Shown: one piece after another, positions 15,740 to 23,736 of the stretch
Layout: each line of letters opens with the position of its first letter
Numbering within the stretch: position 1 is the stretch's first letter
Assembly: GCA_046081125.1 (NCBI GenBank)
Contig: JBJTVH010000057.1
Coordinates: forward strand, 1-64,000
Direction: 5' to 3'
Length of the DNA: 64,000 bases
Source of the DNA: JBEIFW01 sp046081125
GTDB lineage: Bacteria > Actinomycetota > Acidimicrobiia > Acidimicrobiales > Ilumatobacteraceae
Made by a program: the position numbers and the translations under genes
Notes under the pieces: model-generated
Told to the model about the DNA's origin: nothing
Seen by the model: the letters and a program-made list of their open reading frames with translations, nothing else
Database searches by the model: none

Positions 15740-16190
15740 ACCCGACTTCGGCCCGTACCTCGCGCGAAGGTTCGCCGGCGATCCGTCGGTGCTGCGCGCC
15801 ACCCAGAACCCGAACATGGAAGGGTGGCGCCTACATCTCACCCGCCGATTACGCGCGACTGCTGCTCATGCACCTGAGGGGCGGCATGTGCGGCGACACG
15901 GGGGTCCTGTACGAGGGGACCGTCGATCGGATGCACACCGATCGGGGAAGGTCGCCTACGACGCTCAGGTCAGCGGCGACGAGGGGTACGGGCTGGGTTG
16001 GTGGGTCGACAGCGAGCGCCCGAGCTATGTCCAGGGCGGCGGCGCCTTCGGCGCGGTGCCATGGCTCGATCTGGAACGCGGCTACGGCGCCTGCCTGGTG
16101 ATCGAGAGCACGGCCCGCGCCGGACAGCGGTTGGCCAGCCGAGTGCGGCCGCTGCTCGAACCGCTGATCGATCGCAGAGCGGCCGACTGA
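15740..16190 (+). pseudogene. C-terminal remnant of a serine beta-lactamase-fold hydrolase
   Basis: Text of a beta-lactamase-class-C-like serine hydrolase runs FGPYLARRFAGDPSVLRATQ, then in a shifted frame AYISPADYARLLLMHLRGG, then back in the first frame GYGLGWWVDSERPSYVQGGG (the HGG-like end motif). Two compensating indels near 15825 and 15945 create the shift. The N-terminal half with the SxxK nucleophile is absent, so this is a dead fragment even if the indels were sequencing errors. Confidence 0.65.
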
Positions 16191-16228
16191 GGTCGTCTTG
16201 GACGCCGTCCGAGCGCCCTGCGAGGCTC

Positions 16229-16525
16229 GTGGCCGTGCCGTCGATCGACATCGCCTCCGTCGCGGAGCGGCGCTGGTTCCATGGCCACGCGTTCCGCGCT
16301 CTGGAGATCTCGCGTCGCCTCCGGGGGTTGCAGCATGAGTTGAGCGGAGCGCTGGTGGCCGCTCAGACGTCCAGCGTCCCGGGCCAGATCCAGGTCGGGT
16401 ACGCGGCGAGGTACGCGGCTCGCGACGACGAGTTCGCCGAGCGACTCGCGGCGTTCGTCTCGGAAGCAGTCGCCGGGATCACGACGCCGCTGGCTCGCCA
16501 CGCCTCGTGGCGGCGGCCAGCGTGA
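16229..16525 (+). CDS. Small helical protein, unknown
   Basis: About 98 residues from GTG 16229: IDIASVAERRWFHGHAFRAL, then two long helices (LRGLQHELSGALVAAQ, DDEFAERLAAFVSEAVAGI). It has no signal or membrane segment and no recognised family. It overlaps the next small gene by 19 bp, which suggests a two-gene unit. It could be a degraded island gene. Confidence 0.4.
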   Translation: MAVPSIDIASVAERRWFHGHAFRALEISRRLRGLQHELSGALVAAQTSSVPGQIQVGYAARYAARDDEFAERLAAFVSEAVAGITTPLARHASWRRPA

Positions 16526-16716
16526 TCACCGCGGCGTGTGTCCCGCTCGAGTCCGGGCTCGGCGCGGTGAAGCGCTCGACCGGCGCGAGCTACGAGCCGG
16601 TCCACGAACTCCTCGACCTGCTCAGAACCGCCGCCGACCGCCTTGACGACGTCATCGCCTCGTGCGTCGCCGGTCTCCTCGAGTCACCGAACGACGGTCA
16701 GTTCCAGAGCAACTGA
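16507..16716 (+). CDS. Small helical protein, unknown
   Basis: A 69-residue protein with one main amphipathic region, YEPVHELLDLLRTAADRLDDVIASCVAGLLE. It starts at GTG overlapping the previous gene. I recognise no family. Two small overlapping helical proteins recall secreted or toxin-partner pairs, but no WxG or export motif is present. Confidence 0.4.
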   Translation: MAAASVITAACVPLESGLGAVKRSTGASYEPVHELLDLLRTAADRLDDVIASCVAGLLESPNDGQFQSN

Positions 16717-16733
16717 CGCCGGCCCGGCAAGGG

Positions 16734-17459
16734 TCAGTCCCGGTCGGCGTAGTCGTGGAAATACCGATCGACCCATCGCGTGTCTCGACCCGTCATGGAC
16801 GCCCAGATGGCGGGCAGGTCCTTGGCCATGGCGAACATGTGCCAGTCGCCGTACCGATCGAACTTGCGGGTCGAGATGGTCGCCGGCGTGTCGAGGGTGA
16901 CGAACCGTCGCCGCCCGGTGCGCCGGCCGTGACGGCGTAGTCGTCGGGCGAAGTCCACGTCCTCGCCCACGAGCAGGTCCTCGTCGAACCCGCCGATGGC
17001 CGCGACATCGACGAGCCGGGACCAGAACACGACCCCGCTGACCCGGGCGACTCGCGTCAACGCTCGCACAGTGGCAACCGTCGCGTTGATCCCGGGCGAG
17101 GTGCGCTCCGGTACGAACCGGCAGCCGCCACCCACGACGGTGGGATCCGCGAGGAGGTCGGCGATCCGACCCAGACCATCGGGGTGGAGTCGCGTGTCGG
17201 CATCGATGGTCACGACGACCGGGCCGTTCGCAGCCGCGAACCCCGCGTTGCGCACCGCCGAAAGGTTGCGGGCTTCGGACAACACGACGCGTGCGCTGCG
17301 TTCGCTCGCGATGGACTCGGTGTCGTCGGTGCAGCGGTTTGCGACGACGACCACCTCGTGCTCGAGCCCGCCTCGTTGTGCCGACAGCGCGATAGCGTCA
17401 AGACCGGCCCCGATCAACCGCTCCTCGTTGTGGGCCGGCACCACGACCGTCACATCCAC
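16734..17459 (-). CDS. Family 2 glycosyltransferase
   Basis: About 241 residues of GT-A fold. VDVTVVVPAHNEERLIGAGL opens the nucleotide-binding domain, VVTIDADTRLHPDGL holds the metal-binding DxD-type motif, VGGGCRFVPERT and GEDVDFARRLRRHG (the ED base region) follow. No membrane helices are seen, so it acts in the cytosol or at the membrane face. The start is set at GTG 17459: the core begins there and TACGCT lies exactly 6 nt upstream. An ATG 21 bases further up would extend over that hexamer. The acceptor is unknown. Confidence 0.8.
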   Translation of the reverse strand: MDVTVVVPAHNEERLIGAGLDAIALSAQRGGLEHEVVVVANRCTDDTESIASERSARVVLSEARNLSAVRNAGFAAANGPVVVTIDADTRLHPDGLGRIADLLADPTVVGGGCRFVPERTSPGINATVATVRALTRVARVSGVVFWSRLVDVAAIGGFDEDLLVGEDVDFARRLRRHGRRTGRRRFVTLDTPATISTRKFDRYGDWHMFAMAKDLPAIWASMTGRDTRWVDRYFHDYADRD

Positions 17460-17465
17460 CGGCTC

Positions 17466-17471
17466 AGCGTA
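17466..17471 (-). promoter_or_regulatory. -10 TACGCT, leaderless start of glycosyltransferase
   Basis: TACGCT on the minus strand ends 6 nt before GTG 17459. The geometry equals that of other candidate leaderless genes in this window and decides the start chosen. Confidence 0.45.
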
Positions 17472-17558
17472 GGCCCGCACCGGTCGGTCACCAACCCGAT
17501 GGCTCTGATCGGCGCGGTGGAGCGGTTGGTGCAGAACCAGGGAGTCCGTAGCGCCCTG

Positions 17559-17582
17559 CTATCCCCGAAGCGCCGGTAGGTG
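17559..17582 (-). repeat. Dispersed 24-bp repeat, copy B
   Basis: On the minus strand it starts CACCTACCGGCGCTTCGGGG and ends ATAG. It is a direct repeat of copy A at 15668-15691, with three mismatches. The pair brackets the serine-hydrolase remnant, the two small genes and the glycosyltransferase. Confidence 0.5.
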
Positions 17583-17588
17583 CGAGGT

Positions 17589-17891
17589 CTACAGGTCGAT
17601 GGCGAAGTCGTCCTCGTGGGTGATGACTCGGGTCGGCCAGTCGGGTTCTTGGCCGGTGGGTGCCCAGAGTTCGTGGGCACGTTGGTGGGCTGGGAGGTCG
17701 ATCCAGTCGTTGGTGATGTAGCGGGCGAACACGTCGGTGGCGGTGTCTTCGCCGTCGAGGACGGTGATGGCGTGGTCGACGGTACGGCCCTGGGCGCCCA
17801 TCGACGTGACCGCGTAGGCGAGCTCCATGACGTGGCTCCGGCAGGGGTCTCCCGGCGATAGACGGTCCCGCTCGCCATGCCGAAACGCCAC
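17589..17891 (-). pseudogene. MobF-type relaxase/helicase C-terminal remnant
   Basis: HVMELAYAVTSMGAQGRTVD matches the conserved last helicase motif of TraA/TrwC-type conjugative relaxases (the HVELGYAVTAHGAQGRTVD type). About 60 further residues follow, with WIDLPAHQRAHELW. The relaxase domain, Walker motifs and most of the helicase are missing, so it is a leftover of a conjugative element. It lies 91 bp from the 3' end of a tRNA gene, a classic integration spot. Confidence 0.6.
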
Positions 17892-17982
17892 CAGAGCGTC
17901 ACCACGGCGTTACCACGGGCCCATTCTCGGCCTCCGATGACGAAGAGTCTCGAAAGGAAATAGGCTTCTAGCTGGACTTTCT

Positions 17983-18058
17983 TGGCGCCCCCGGCAGGAT
18001 TCGAACCTGCGACCTGCGGTTTAGGAAACCGACGCTCTATCCCCTGAGCTACGGGAGC
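17983..18058 (-). tRNA. tRNA-Arg (anticodon CCT)
   Basis: A 76-nt cloverleaf on the minus strand. The acceptor GCTCCCG pairs with CGGGGGC (one G-U), and a D-arm GCTC/GAGC follows. The anticodon loop TTCCTAA gives CCT, reading AGG. TTCGAAT lies in the T-arm, with discriminator G and an encoded CCA. Pair 27-43 of the anticodon stem is mismatched. Its 3' end faces the mobile-element remnants, consistent with use as an attachment site. Confidence 0.95.
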
Positions 18059-18104
18059 GGGACCACACGCTTGCCAGCCGATCGGCCGGTGCGCCGGATC
18101 CGAA

Positions 18105-18140
18105 TCGGTATGGGCGCCGGTGCTCCGGCGCCCATACCGA
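18105..18140 (-). terminator. 16-bp perfect hairpin after thiolase gene
   Basis: TCGGTATGGGCGCCGG (18105-18120) and its exact complement (18125-18140) flank a 4-nt loop, starting 5 bp past the thiolase stop. No T-tract follows on the minus strand, so it is a hairpin-only terminator of the kind frequent in high-GC actinobacteria. It also shields the tRNA gene from read-through. Confidence 0.65.
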
Positions 18141-18145
18141 CAACC

Positions 18146-19393
18146 TCAGAGCCGTTCGATGATCACGGCCGGGGCCATGCCGCCCGCCGCACACATCGTG
18201 ATCAACCCGTAGCGACCGTCGGTGCGCTCGAGTTCGTCGAGCGCCGTACCGATCAGCATCGCCCCCGTCGCCGCGATCGGGTGGCCGAGTGCCATGGCAC
18301 CACCGTTCACGTTCACCTTGTCGCGGTTGAGGTCGAGATCACGGATGAACTTCTCGGCCACGACCGAGAAGGCCTCGTTGATCTCCCAGACGTCGATGTC
18401 CTCCGCACGCAGCCCGGCCCGGGCCAGCACCTTGCGCGCGGCGGGGACGGGTGCGTTGAGCATCAACGTCGGGTCGTCACCGATGTTGGCCATCGCCACG
18501 ATGCGGGCCCGCGGCTTCCACCCACGGGCCTTGGCCGCCTCGGGGCTGGCGTACAGGATTGCGGCCGCGCCGTCGACCACACCGGAGCTGTTGCCTGCGT
18601 GGTGGACGTGCTCGATCGCGAGCCCCGGGTACCGGGCCAGCACCATCGAACGCAGCGTGGTGCCCTCGGCGTCGAGCGGCACGTCGGCCATCGCCGCGAA
18701 CGATGGCCCGAGCTTGGCCAGGCCCTCGAGCGTCGTGCCGGGCCGGGGGAACTCCTCACGGTCGAGCGCCAGCGAGCCGTCCTCGTGGTACACGGGGATC
18801 AGGCTCTTCTCGAAGCGGCCCTCCGCGATGGCGCGCGCAGCACGCACCTGCGACTCCACGGCGAGTTCGTCGAGCGCCTGGCGGGAGATGCCTTCGATCG
18901 TCGCGATCGCGTCGGCCGCCACGCCCTGGTGGGTCTGGGGATGCCGTGCCCGCAGGCGCAGGTTCCCGGCGTCCATCAACGGGCCCCGCACCCCGGACTG
19001 GGCCTCGCCCAGCGACGGGTGCAGCGACATCATCTCGCAGCCGCCCGCGATCACGATGTCCTCGAAACCGGCCGCGATCGACGCGGCGGCCATGTTCGTG
19101 GTGGTGATGCCCGAGCCACAGAAACGGTCGATGGTGACGCCGCTCGCCTTCACGTCGAACCCGGCATCGAGCGCCGCCATGCGGGCGAGGTCGCCGCCCT
19201 GGGTGCCCACCTGCATGCTCGTGCCGAAGATGATGTCGTCGACGTCAGCGGTGTTGATCCCGTTGCGGTCGCGCAGCGCCGCGAGCACGGCAGCGCCGAG
19301 CTGCTGCGGGTGGATGTCGGCAAGGGCGCCCTTGCCCTTCTTGCCGACGCCGCGCGGCGTGCGGCACGCATCGATGATCCAGGCCTCGGTCAT
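18146..19393 (-). CDS. Acetyl-CoA acetyltransferase (thiolase)
   Basis: A 415-residue thiolase for beta-oxidation or acetoacetyl-CoA chemistry. The acylated Cys92 sits in DRFCGSG; NEAF, the GHP histidine (GGAMALGHPIAATGA) and the second cysteine C401 in MCAAGG complete the active site. Length is normal for FadA/AtoB-type enzymes. A GGAAAGG ribosome site precedes the ATG. A strong hairpin follows the stop. Chain-length preference cannot be told. Confidence 0.9.
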   Translation of the reverse strand: MTEAWIIDACRTPRGVGKKGKGALADIHPQQLGAAVLAALRDRNGINTADVDDIIFGTSMQVGTQGGDLARMAALDAGFDVKASGVTIDRFCGSGITTTNMAAASIAAGFEDIVIAGGCEMMSLHPSLGEAQSGVRGPLMDAGNLRLRARHPQTHQGVAADAIATIEGISRQALDELAVESQVRAARAIAEGRFEKSLIPVYHEDGSLALDREEFPRPGTTLEGLAKLGPSFAAMADVPLDAEGTTLRSMVLARYPGLAIEHVHHAGNSSGVVDGAAAILYASPEAAKARGWKPRARIVAMANIGDDPTLMLNAPVPAARKVLARAGLRAEDIDVWEINEAFSVVAEKFIRDLDLNRDKVNVNGGAMALGHPIAATGAMLIGTALDELERTDGRYGLITMCAAGGMAPAVIIERL

Positions 19394-19515
19394 GCGGGGA
19401 CCTTTCCTTGCAGGTACACGAACGCCGGCGACCCTACACAGCGACGCTGCCTGGCGACCGACGGCCCCACCGAGTCAGGTCTGGACCGCGGATGTGTGCG
19501 AATCCGCCGTGGACA

Positions 19516-20328
19516 TCAGTGTTCGTAGAGGACTGCGCCGGACATCGCCAGCAGAACCGGGTTGACGACCGCCCGGCCGTCCCGGAGGGTGCAAACGGTG
19601 AACCCGGCGCCCTCGAACGCTCGGTTTCCCGATCGTCGGCTCGGATCGAGGAGGTAGGCAGTCGCAGGGGCGGCGCAGTGGGTCGTCCCTGCGAACTGCG
19701 CAGCCGTGGCGACGTGGCTGTGCCCGCACAGGATCGCCGCCACCCGATGCGACGACACCACGGCAGCGAACTCGTCACGGTCCTCGAGGAGGTAGTCGTC
19801 CGGGCGCGGGACCCCGCGGGGGACGCTCGGGTGGTGGAGCGCGATGACCACCGGACGGTCCGCGGCTGATGTCAGTTCGCTATCGAGCCAATCCAGTTGC
19901 TGCGGACCAAGGCGACCGGTCACCTTTCCCGCAAGGTACGAGTCGCACATCACGACGCGGACCGGATCGCCGTTGTCGTCGCCGACGTCGAGGCTGAAGT
20001 AGTGGGGCGTTTCGTCATCGGCGTCTGCTCGGCCGAGATAGCCGCGAAGGAACGAACCCCGATGGTCGTGGTTGCCCACGACGGCCAGCACCGGCGCCCC
20101 GAGCGGCACGAGATGCTCGTCGACCAGAGCGCGAAGCAGCTCGTAGCTCTCCACCTCGCCCTTGTCCGACAGGTCCCCGGTCAGCAGCACCGCAGCGGGC
20201 GCAAGTTCCATCTCAGCGAGCCGGGCGGCGACGGCCACGAAGTTCCCCGCAGTGTCGGTGCCGTACGGCCGTGCTCCGGGCGGACCGATGTGCAGGTCGC
20301 TCAGTTGCACAAGGACAGCGGCGCTCAT
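19516..20328 (-). CDS. Calcineurin-like phosphodiesterase (CpdA/Icc type)
   Basis: A 270-residue metallophosphoesterase with all five motifs in order: QLSDLHIG, LLTGDLSDKG, VVGNHDHRG, VIALHHPS and LCGHSHVA. This arrangement is that of class III cyclic-nucleotide phosphodiesterases; the true substrate is open. There is no signal peptide. TAGGGT lies 6 nt before the ATG, indicating a leaderless mRNA. Confidence 0.85.
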   Translation of the reverse strand: MSAAVLVQLSDLHIGPPGARPYGTDTAGNFVAVAARLAEMELAPAAVLLTGDLSDKGEVESYELLRALVDEHLVPLGAPVLAVVGNHDHRGSFLRGYLGRADADDETPHYFSLDVGDDNGDPVRVVMCDSYLAGKVTGRLGPQQLDWLDSELTSAADRPVVIALHHPSVPRGVPRPDDYLLEDRDEFAAVVSSHRVAAILCGHSHVATAAQFAGTTHCAAPATAYLLDPSRRSGNRAFEGAGFTVCTLRDGRAVVNPVLLAMSGAVLYEH

Positions 20329-20334
20329 GGGCGA

Positions 20335-20340
20335 ACCCTA
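20335..20340 (-). promoter_or_regulatory. -10 TAGGGT, leaderless start of phosphodiesterase
   Basis: TAGGGT on the minus strand ends 6 nt before the ATG at 20328; the same hexamer and gap recur at 62310-62315. Confidence 0.5.
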
Positions 20341-20399
20341 ACTGAGCCGGTCCTGCGATCGAGCGAGCGTGCTGCCCCCGCTCGGCCGGCGACCCGCCA

Positions 20400-20930
20400 T
20401 CACTCGAAGCCGGCCGGGAGGCGATGATCCCCCGTGCCGGGCCGCACGAGCCGGCCGATGCGGTCGGCCTCCTGCGGCCAGCCCCGGATGAGCGGCCCCG
20501 CTTCGGAGGCGTCGAACTCGGTAGCGTCGAACCCGGGCGCCATCGTCGTACCGAGCAGCGACCAGCCGAAACCGCCGCCGAGTCGCGACGCCCCCATCCA
20601 GGTGCCCGCAGGCACGTTGCGCACGACCGTCTGACCGGCCCGGAGATCGGGGCCGAGGACCGTCACCTCGCTGATCCCGCCCGTGCGCAACTCCAGCAGC
20701 GACACGGGGTCACCGAGGTAGAAGTGCCACAACTCGTCGGTGCCGAGGCGGTGCATCGCAGAGAACGAGTCGGGGTCGTCGGTCAGCAGCAGCAGGATCG
20801 CCGTCCCCGCCGGACGGCCGGCGGCATCGAGGATCGCCGACCGCCACACCTGCCGGTACAGCCCGCCCTCGACGGGCAACGGCGCAAGCCCGAGCTGTGC
20901 GACCACTTCGTCGACCGTCGGGGGCTGCAC
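20400..20930 (-). CDS. Cupin, DUF985 family
   Basis: A 176-residue single-domain cupin: EGGLYRQVWRS, AILLLLTDDPDSFSAMHRLGTDELWHFYLGD, VPAGTWMGASRLGGGFGWSLLGTTMAPGFD and the closing FEAxEAGPL-like segment are the DUF985 pattern. The HRxxxDELWHFY motif supplies the metal-binding residues. It starts at GTG 20930, 7 nt after TAGCCT. The ligand is unknown. Confidence 0.85.
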   Translation of the reverse strand: MQPPTVDEVVAQLGLAPLPVEGGLYRQVWRSAILDAAGRPAGTAILLLLTDDPDSFSAMHRLGTDELWHFYLGDPVSLLELRTGGISEVTVLGPDLRAGQTVVRNVPAGTWMGASRLGGGFGWSLLGTTMAPGFDATEFDASEAGPLIRGWPQEADRIGRLVRPGTGDHRLPAGFE

Positions 20931-20937
20931 CGCCCGG

Positions 20938-20943
20938 AGGCTA
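20938..20943 (-). promoter_or_regulatory. -10 TAGCCT, leaderless start of cupin
   Basis: TAGCCT on the minus strand lies 7 nt before GTG 20930, identical in sequence and spacing to the peroxiredoxin promoter at 22519. Confidence 0.5.
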
Positions 20944-21057
20944 CCGAGCGTGCAGCTCTTGAACGGGAGCCGAAGAACGGGGCGCTCCGGTCAGGCTTCT
21001 GGCAAGCCACTCCCGCCCGACTCGACAGGACCGACCAACGATGTCGAGGCGATGGTG

Positions 21058-21507
21058 ATGACGAGCGACGACGACCTCAACCGATTGCACGGCTGTCTCG
21101 GTCGTGAACGCGTCCTGCTCGAAGCGCTCGCCCACCGGCTGTGGAAGTGCGACCGAGCCCTCGACCGTGGCGGTCGGTCCACGCTCGACCAGGCCGTGCT
21201 CGACCTCGAGGAGATCAGCCGGGCCGTACGGGCGGAGGAACTCGTCCGTGCGCTGCAGTCGTGCGCGCTCGGTCTCGCCTACGGGCTGGGCCCCGAGCCC
21301 ACCCTCGAACAGCTCGCCCGGGTGCTGCCTGCGCCGTGGTCCAGCCTGGTCGCAACGCACGGCCTGACGTTGCGGGCCGAGATCGCCGATGTCCGGGCAC
21401 TCCAGGACGTCGTCGTAGCGGACTCCCCGAGCCGGTTCCGTCGATTGGCCGAAGCCGTGCTGCCGCCGTCGCTGCCCCGCTTCGTCGGGTACGGCCAGGC
21501 GGCCTGA
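21058..21507 (+). CDS. Small helical protein, FlgN-like
   Basis: A 149-residue, all-helical protein (LGRERVLLEALAHRLWKCDRAL, VLDLEEISRAVRAEELVRAL, LRAEIADVRALQDVV). Size and helix layout resemble FlgN-type flagellar chaperones, and it is convergent with a flagellar/WhiG-type sigma gene 14 bp away. The similarity is structural impression only. ATG 21058 has a GAGG 8 nt upstream; ATG 21052 is possible. Confidence 0.45.
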   Translation: MTSDDDLNRLHGCLGRERVLLEALAHRLWKCDRALDRGGRSTLDQAVLDLEEISRAVRAEELVRALQSCALGLAYGLGPEPTLEQLARVLPAPWSSLVATHGLTLRAEIADVRALQDVVVADSPSRFRRLAEAVLPPSLPRFVGYGQAA

Positions 21508-21521
21508 AACGCCCAGTCCGA

Positions 21522-22340
21522 TCAGCCGACCGCCGAGGGCGACGACAGGCGCGAGCGCCAATCCGAGCGTTCCGACACCGCGACGGCATAGCCCGCCTTG
21601 CGCCGGGCCCGACGGGCCGACGCCGGCTCCTCGTCCGCCGGGGTGCTCTCGGCGTACTGCGCCTCGATCGCCTCTTTCAGCATGATCAGCGCTTCCGAGC
21701 GCAGCTGGGACACCCGGCTCTCGGTGACCCCGAGGAAGCGGGCGAGCTGGTCCGACGTGCGACCCTCCAGGAAGTAGCCGACGACGACGTGACGGTGGCG
21801 CTCCGGCAACAGGCTCACCGCGTCACGCAGGTAGGCCCGAAGCTCGCGCGCCTCGAGTTCCTCGGAGGGCTCCAGCACCGTCCGGTCGCACAACGCGTCG
21901 AGAAGGCTGATCTCCTCGTTGTCGGAGGTCATCTTCTGGTCGAGCGCCAGCACGACGCTGCGGAACACGCGGTCGCGGAAGCTCGCGAGGTCGGTGGTCG
22001 TCGTGCCGAGGGCTTCGGCCAGTTCGTCGGAGGTGGGGGTCCGGGCGAGACGGTTGGCCAGTTGCTGCTCGGTGCTCTCGACCCGCCGGGACATGGCCCG
22101 CACCGACCGCGGCGCCCAGTCGGCGGCGCGCACGGCATCGAGCACGGCACCGCGGATGCGCTGTGCCGCAAAGCGTTCGAACGGCACGCCGCGGGAGTCG
22201 TCGAAGCGGTTGGCCGCCTCGACCAGCCCCAACACCCCGGCTCGTACGAGCTCGCCACGATCGACGTGGCGGGGGTAGTTGACCGCCACCTGGACGACCA
22301 CCTGCTCGACCAAGGTGAGATGCTGCTCGATCGACTGCAT
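21522..22340 (-). CDS. FliA/WhiG-type alternative sigma factor
   Basis: A 272-residue sigma-70 family protein. Region 2 contains DRGELVRAGVLGLVEAANRFD and FAAQRIRGAVLDAVRAADW. Region 3 has RTPTSDELAEALG, and region 4 LPERHRHVVVGYFLEGRTSDQLARFLGVTESRVSQL. The DWxPRSVR stretch is typical of FliA/WhiG. A 40-residue basic tail is extra. GGAGG precedes the ATG. No flagellar structural gene is in the window, so it may serve a distant motility regulon or a developmental one. Confidence 0.8.
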   Translation of the reverse strand: MQSIEQHLTLVEQVVVQVAVNYPRHVDRGELVRAGVLGLVEAANRFDDSRGVPFERFAAQRIRGAVLDAVRAADWAPRSVRAMSRRVESTEQQLANRLARTPTSDELAEALGTTTTDLASFRDRVFRSVVLALDQKMTSDNEEISLLDALCDRTVLEPSEELEARELRAYLRDAVSLLPERHRHVVVGYFLEGRTSDQLARFLGVTESRVSQLRSEALIMLKEAIEAQYAESTPADEEPASARRARRKAGYAVAVSERSDWRSRLSSPSAVG

Positions 22341-22518
22341 CGGACGACCTCCGCCGTTGTCCGTCCCCCCGACGGGGATCCGCCCACGTGTTGTATCTCA
22401 CCATTAGTGGTCGATGCAATACATGAAGTGATATTTACACTCTTGGCGTTTGCTCCACTACTTTAAGGAACTCTCAAGGCGGTTGGTGAATCTCGATCGG
22501 GTTGGTCGGGATTCCGGG

Positions 22519-22524
22519 TAGCCT
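22519..22524 (+). promoter_or_regulatory. -10 TAGCCT, leaderless start of peroxiredoxin
   Basis: TAGCCT is 7 nt before ATG 22532; no ribosome-binding site is present. Confidence 0.5.
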
Positions 22525-22531
22525 CGGCGGC

Positions 22532-23176
22532 ATGGCCGTGCGCATCAACGACATCGCTCCCGACTTCGAGGCCGACACCACTCAGGGTCGGATCCGCTTC
22601 CACGAGTGGCTCGGCGACAGCTGGGGCATCCTGTTCTCCCACCCCAAGGACTTCACCCCCGTGTGCACCACGGAACTCGGCTACGTCGCCAAGATCCAGC
22701 CGGAGTTCGAAAAGCGCGGCGTGAAGGTGATCGGGCTGTCGGTCGACCCCGTCGACTCGCACCACCGCTGGGAAGGCGACATCGAGGAGACCCAGGGCGC
22801 CAAGGTCACGTACCCGATGATCGGCGACCCGGACCATCGCATCGCCGAGCTCTACGACATGCTGCCCGCCACGGTCGGCACCGACCTGGCCAGCGTGCTC
22901 ACCGTCCGCTCGGTCTACGTGATCGGCCCCGACAAGAAGGTGAAGCTGTCGATCACCTACCCGGCGTCCACCGGGCGCAACTTCGACGAGATCCTCCGGG
23001 TGATCGACTCGTTGCAGCTGTCGGCCAAGCACCCGGTGGCCACGCCCGTGAACTGGAAGCCGGGCGGCGACGTCATCATCGGTGCCGCCGTCACCGACGA
23101 GGCCGCCAAGGAGAAGTTCCCCGGCGGCTGGCGCGCCGACAAGCCCTACCTGCGCTGGGTGCCTCAGCCGCAGTGA
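22532..23176 (+). CDS. 1-Cys peroxiredoxin (Prx6 type)
   Basis: A 214-residue thiol peroxidase removing hydrogen and organic peroxides. FSHPKDFTPVCTTELG holds the peroxidatic Cys45 with the P-x-x-x-T/S-x-x-C pattern. A second conserved cysteine is lacking, as in the 1-Cys class. The long C-terminal part (TPVNWKPGGDVIIGAAVTDEAA, PYLRWVPQP) is specific to Prx6 enzymes. The last 13 bp overlap the convergent adenylyltransferase gene. Confidence 0.9.
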   Translation: MAVRINDIAPDFEADTTQGRIRFHEWLGDSWGILFSHPKDFTPVCTTELGYVAKIQPEFEKRGVKVIGLSVDPVDSHHRWEGDIEETQGAKVTYPMIGDPDHRIAELYDMLPATVGTDLASVLTVRSVYVIGPDKKVKLSITYPASTGRNFDEILRVIDSLQLSAKHPVATPVNWKPGGDVIIGAAVTDEAAKEKFPGGWRADKPYLRWVPQPQ

Positions 23177-23688
23177 CCGGGCAGTGACTGCCGGGCCCGA
23201 CTCCACGCCTCCACCCACTCACGCACGGGCGGGGCGAGGAAGTCGAGATGGTCGAGGGGGCGTTCCCGAACCATCGTTGCGCTGATCGGGACCGCCACCC
23301 GGTCCGGATCGACCGACGCCCCGATCGCCCCGAGCCGGCGGGCGATCTCCGATCCGTACCCCTCGGAGGAGAACACCACGTCGGGCCCCCGATCGAGCGG
23401 CCATCGCTCGCGAAACAGCTCGATCCATCGCTGCCACAGCCCTTCGTCACCGAAGTCGGTGTCGAGATCGTGCTCGACGTGGACCACGGTGACGCCCGGG
23501 TGCAGGTCGGCCAACCATCCGGCCCGCAACGCACCGGGCACGGCCTCCCCGGCCCGGGTGTTCACGTAGACCACGAGCCGGTCGACCTGGGCCGCGGCGC
23601 GCTCGATCAGATGGCTGTGGCCGAGGTGGGGCGGGTTGAAGCGACCCACGATCAAGCCGGTCGGCGCGATGGGACGCGGCGTTGTCAC
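23164..23688 (-). CDS. NMNAT/NadR-like nucleotidylyltransferase
   Basis: About 174 residues of the cytidylyltransferase-like HxGH fold: GLIVGRFNPPHLGHSHLIERA binds the nucleotide, VVFSSEGYGSEIARRLGA is the NMN-type loop and ISATMVRERPLDHLDFLAPPVR the ISSTxxR-like end. This resembles the adenylyltransferase half of NadR. GTG 23688 is taken as start, since the longer frame runs through the next gene. Substrate specificity is inferred. Confidence 0.7.
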   Translation of the reverse strand: MTTPRPIAPTGLIVGRFNPPHLGHSHLIERAAAQVDRLVVYVNTRAGEAVPGALRAGWLADLHPGVTVVHVEHDLDTDFGDEGLWQRWIELFRERWPLDRGPDVVFSSEGYGSEIARRLGAIGASVDPDRVAVPISATMVRERPLDHLDFLAPPVREWVEAWSRARQSLPGHCG

Positions 23689-23736
23689 GGTGCGGTCACG
23701 GTGCGGTCCAGGGTCACGAACCGCGATGATGCCGTC

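Noticed and set aside
17450..17905. 151-codon minus-strand frame
   Set aside because: Ser/Thr/Pro-rich shadow; the relaxase/helicase motif lies in the other minus frame (17589-17891).
18061..18104. Second tRNA beside tRNA-Arg
   Set aside because: No cloverleaf can be drawn; only the hairpin at 18105-18140 is structured.
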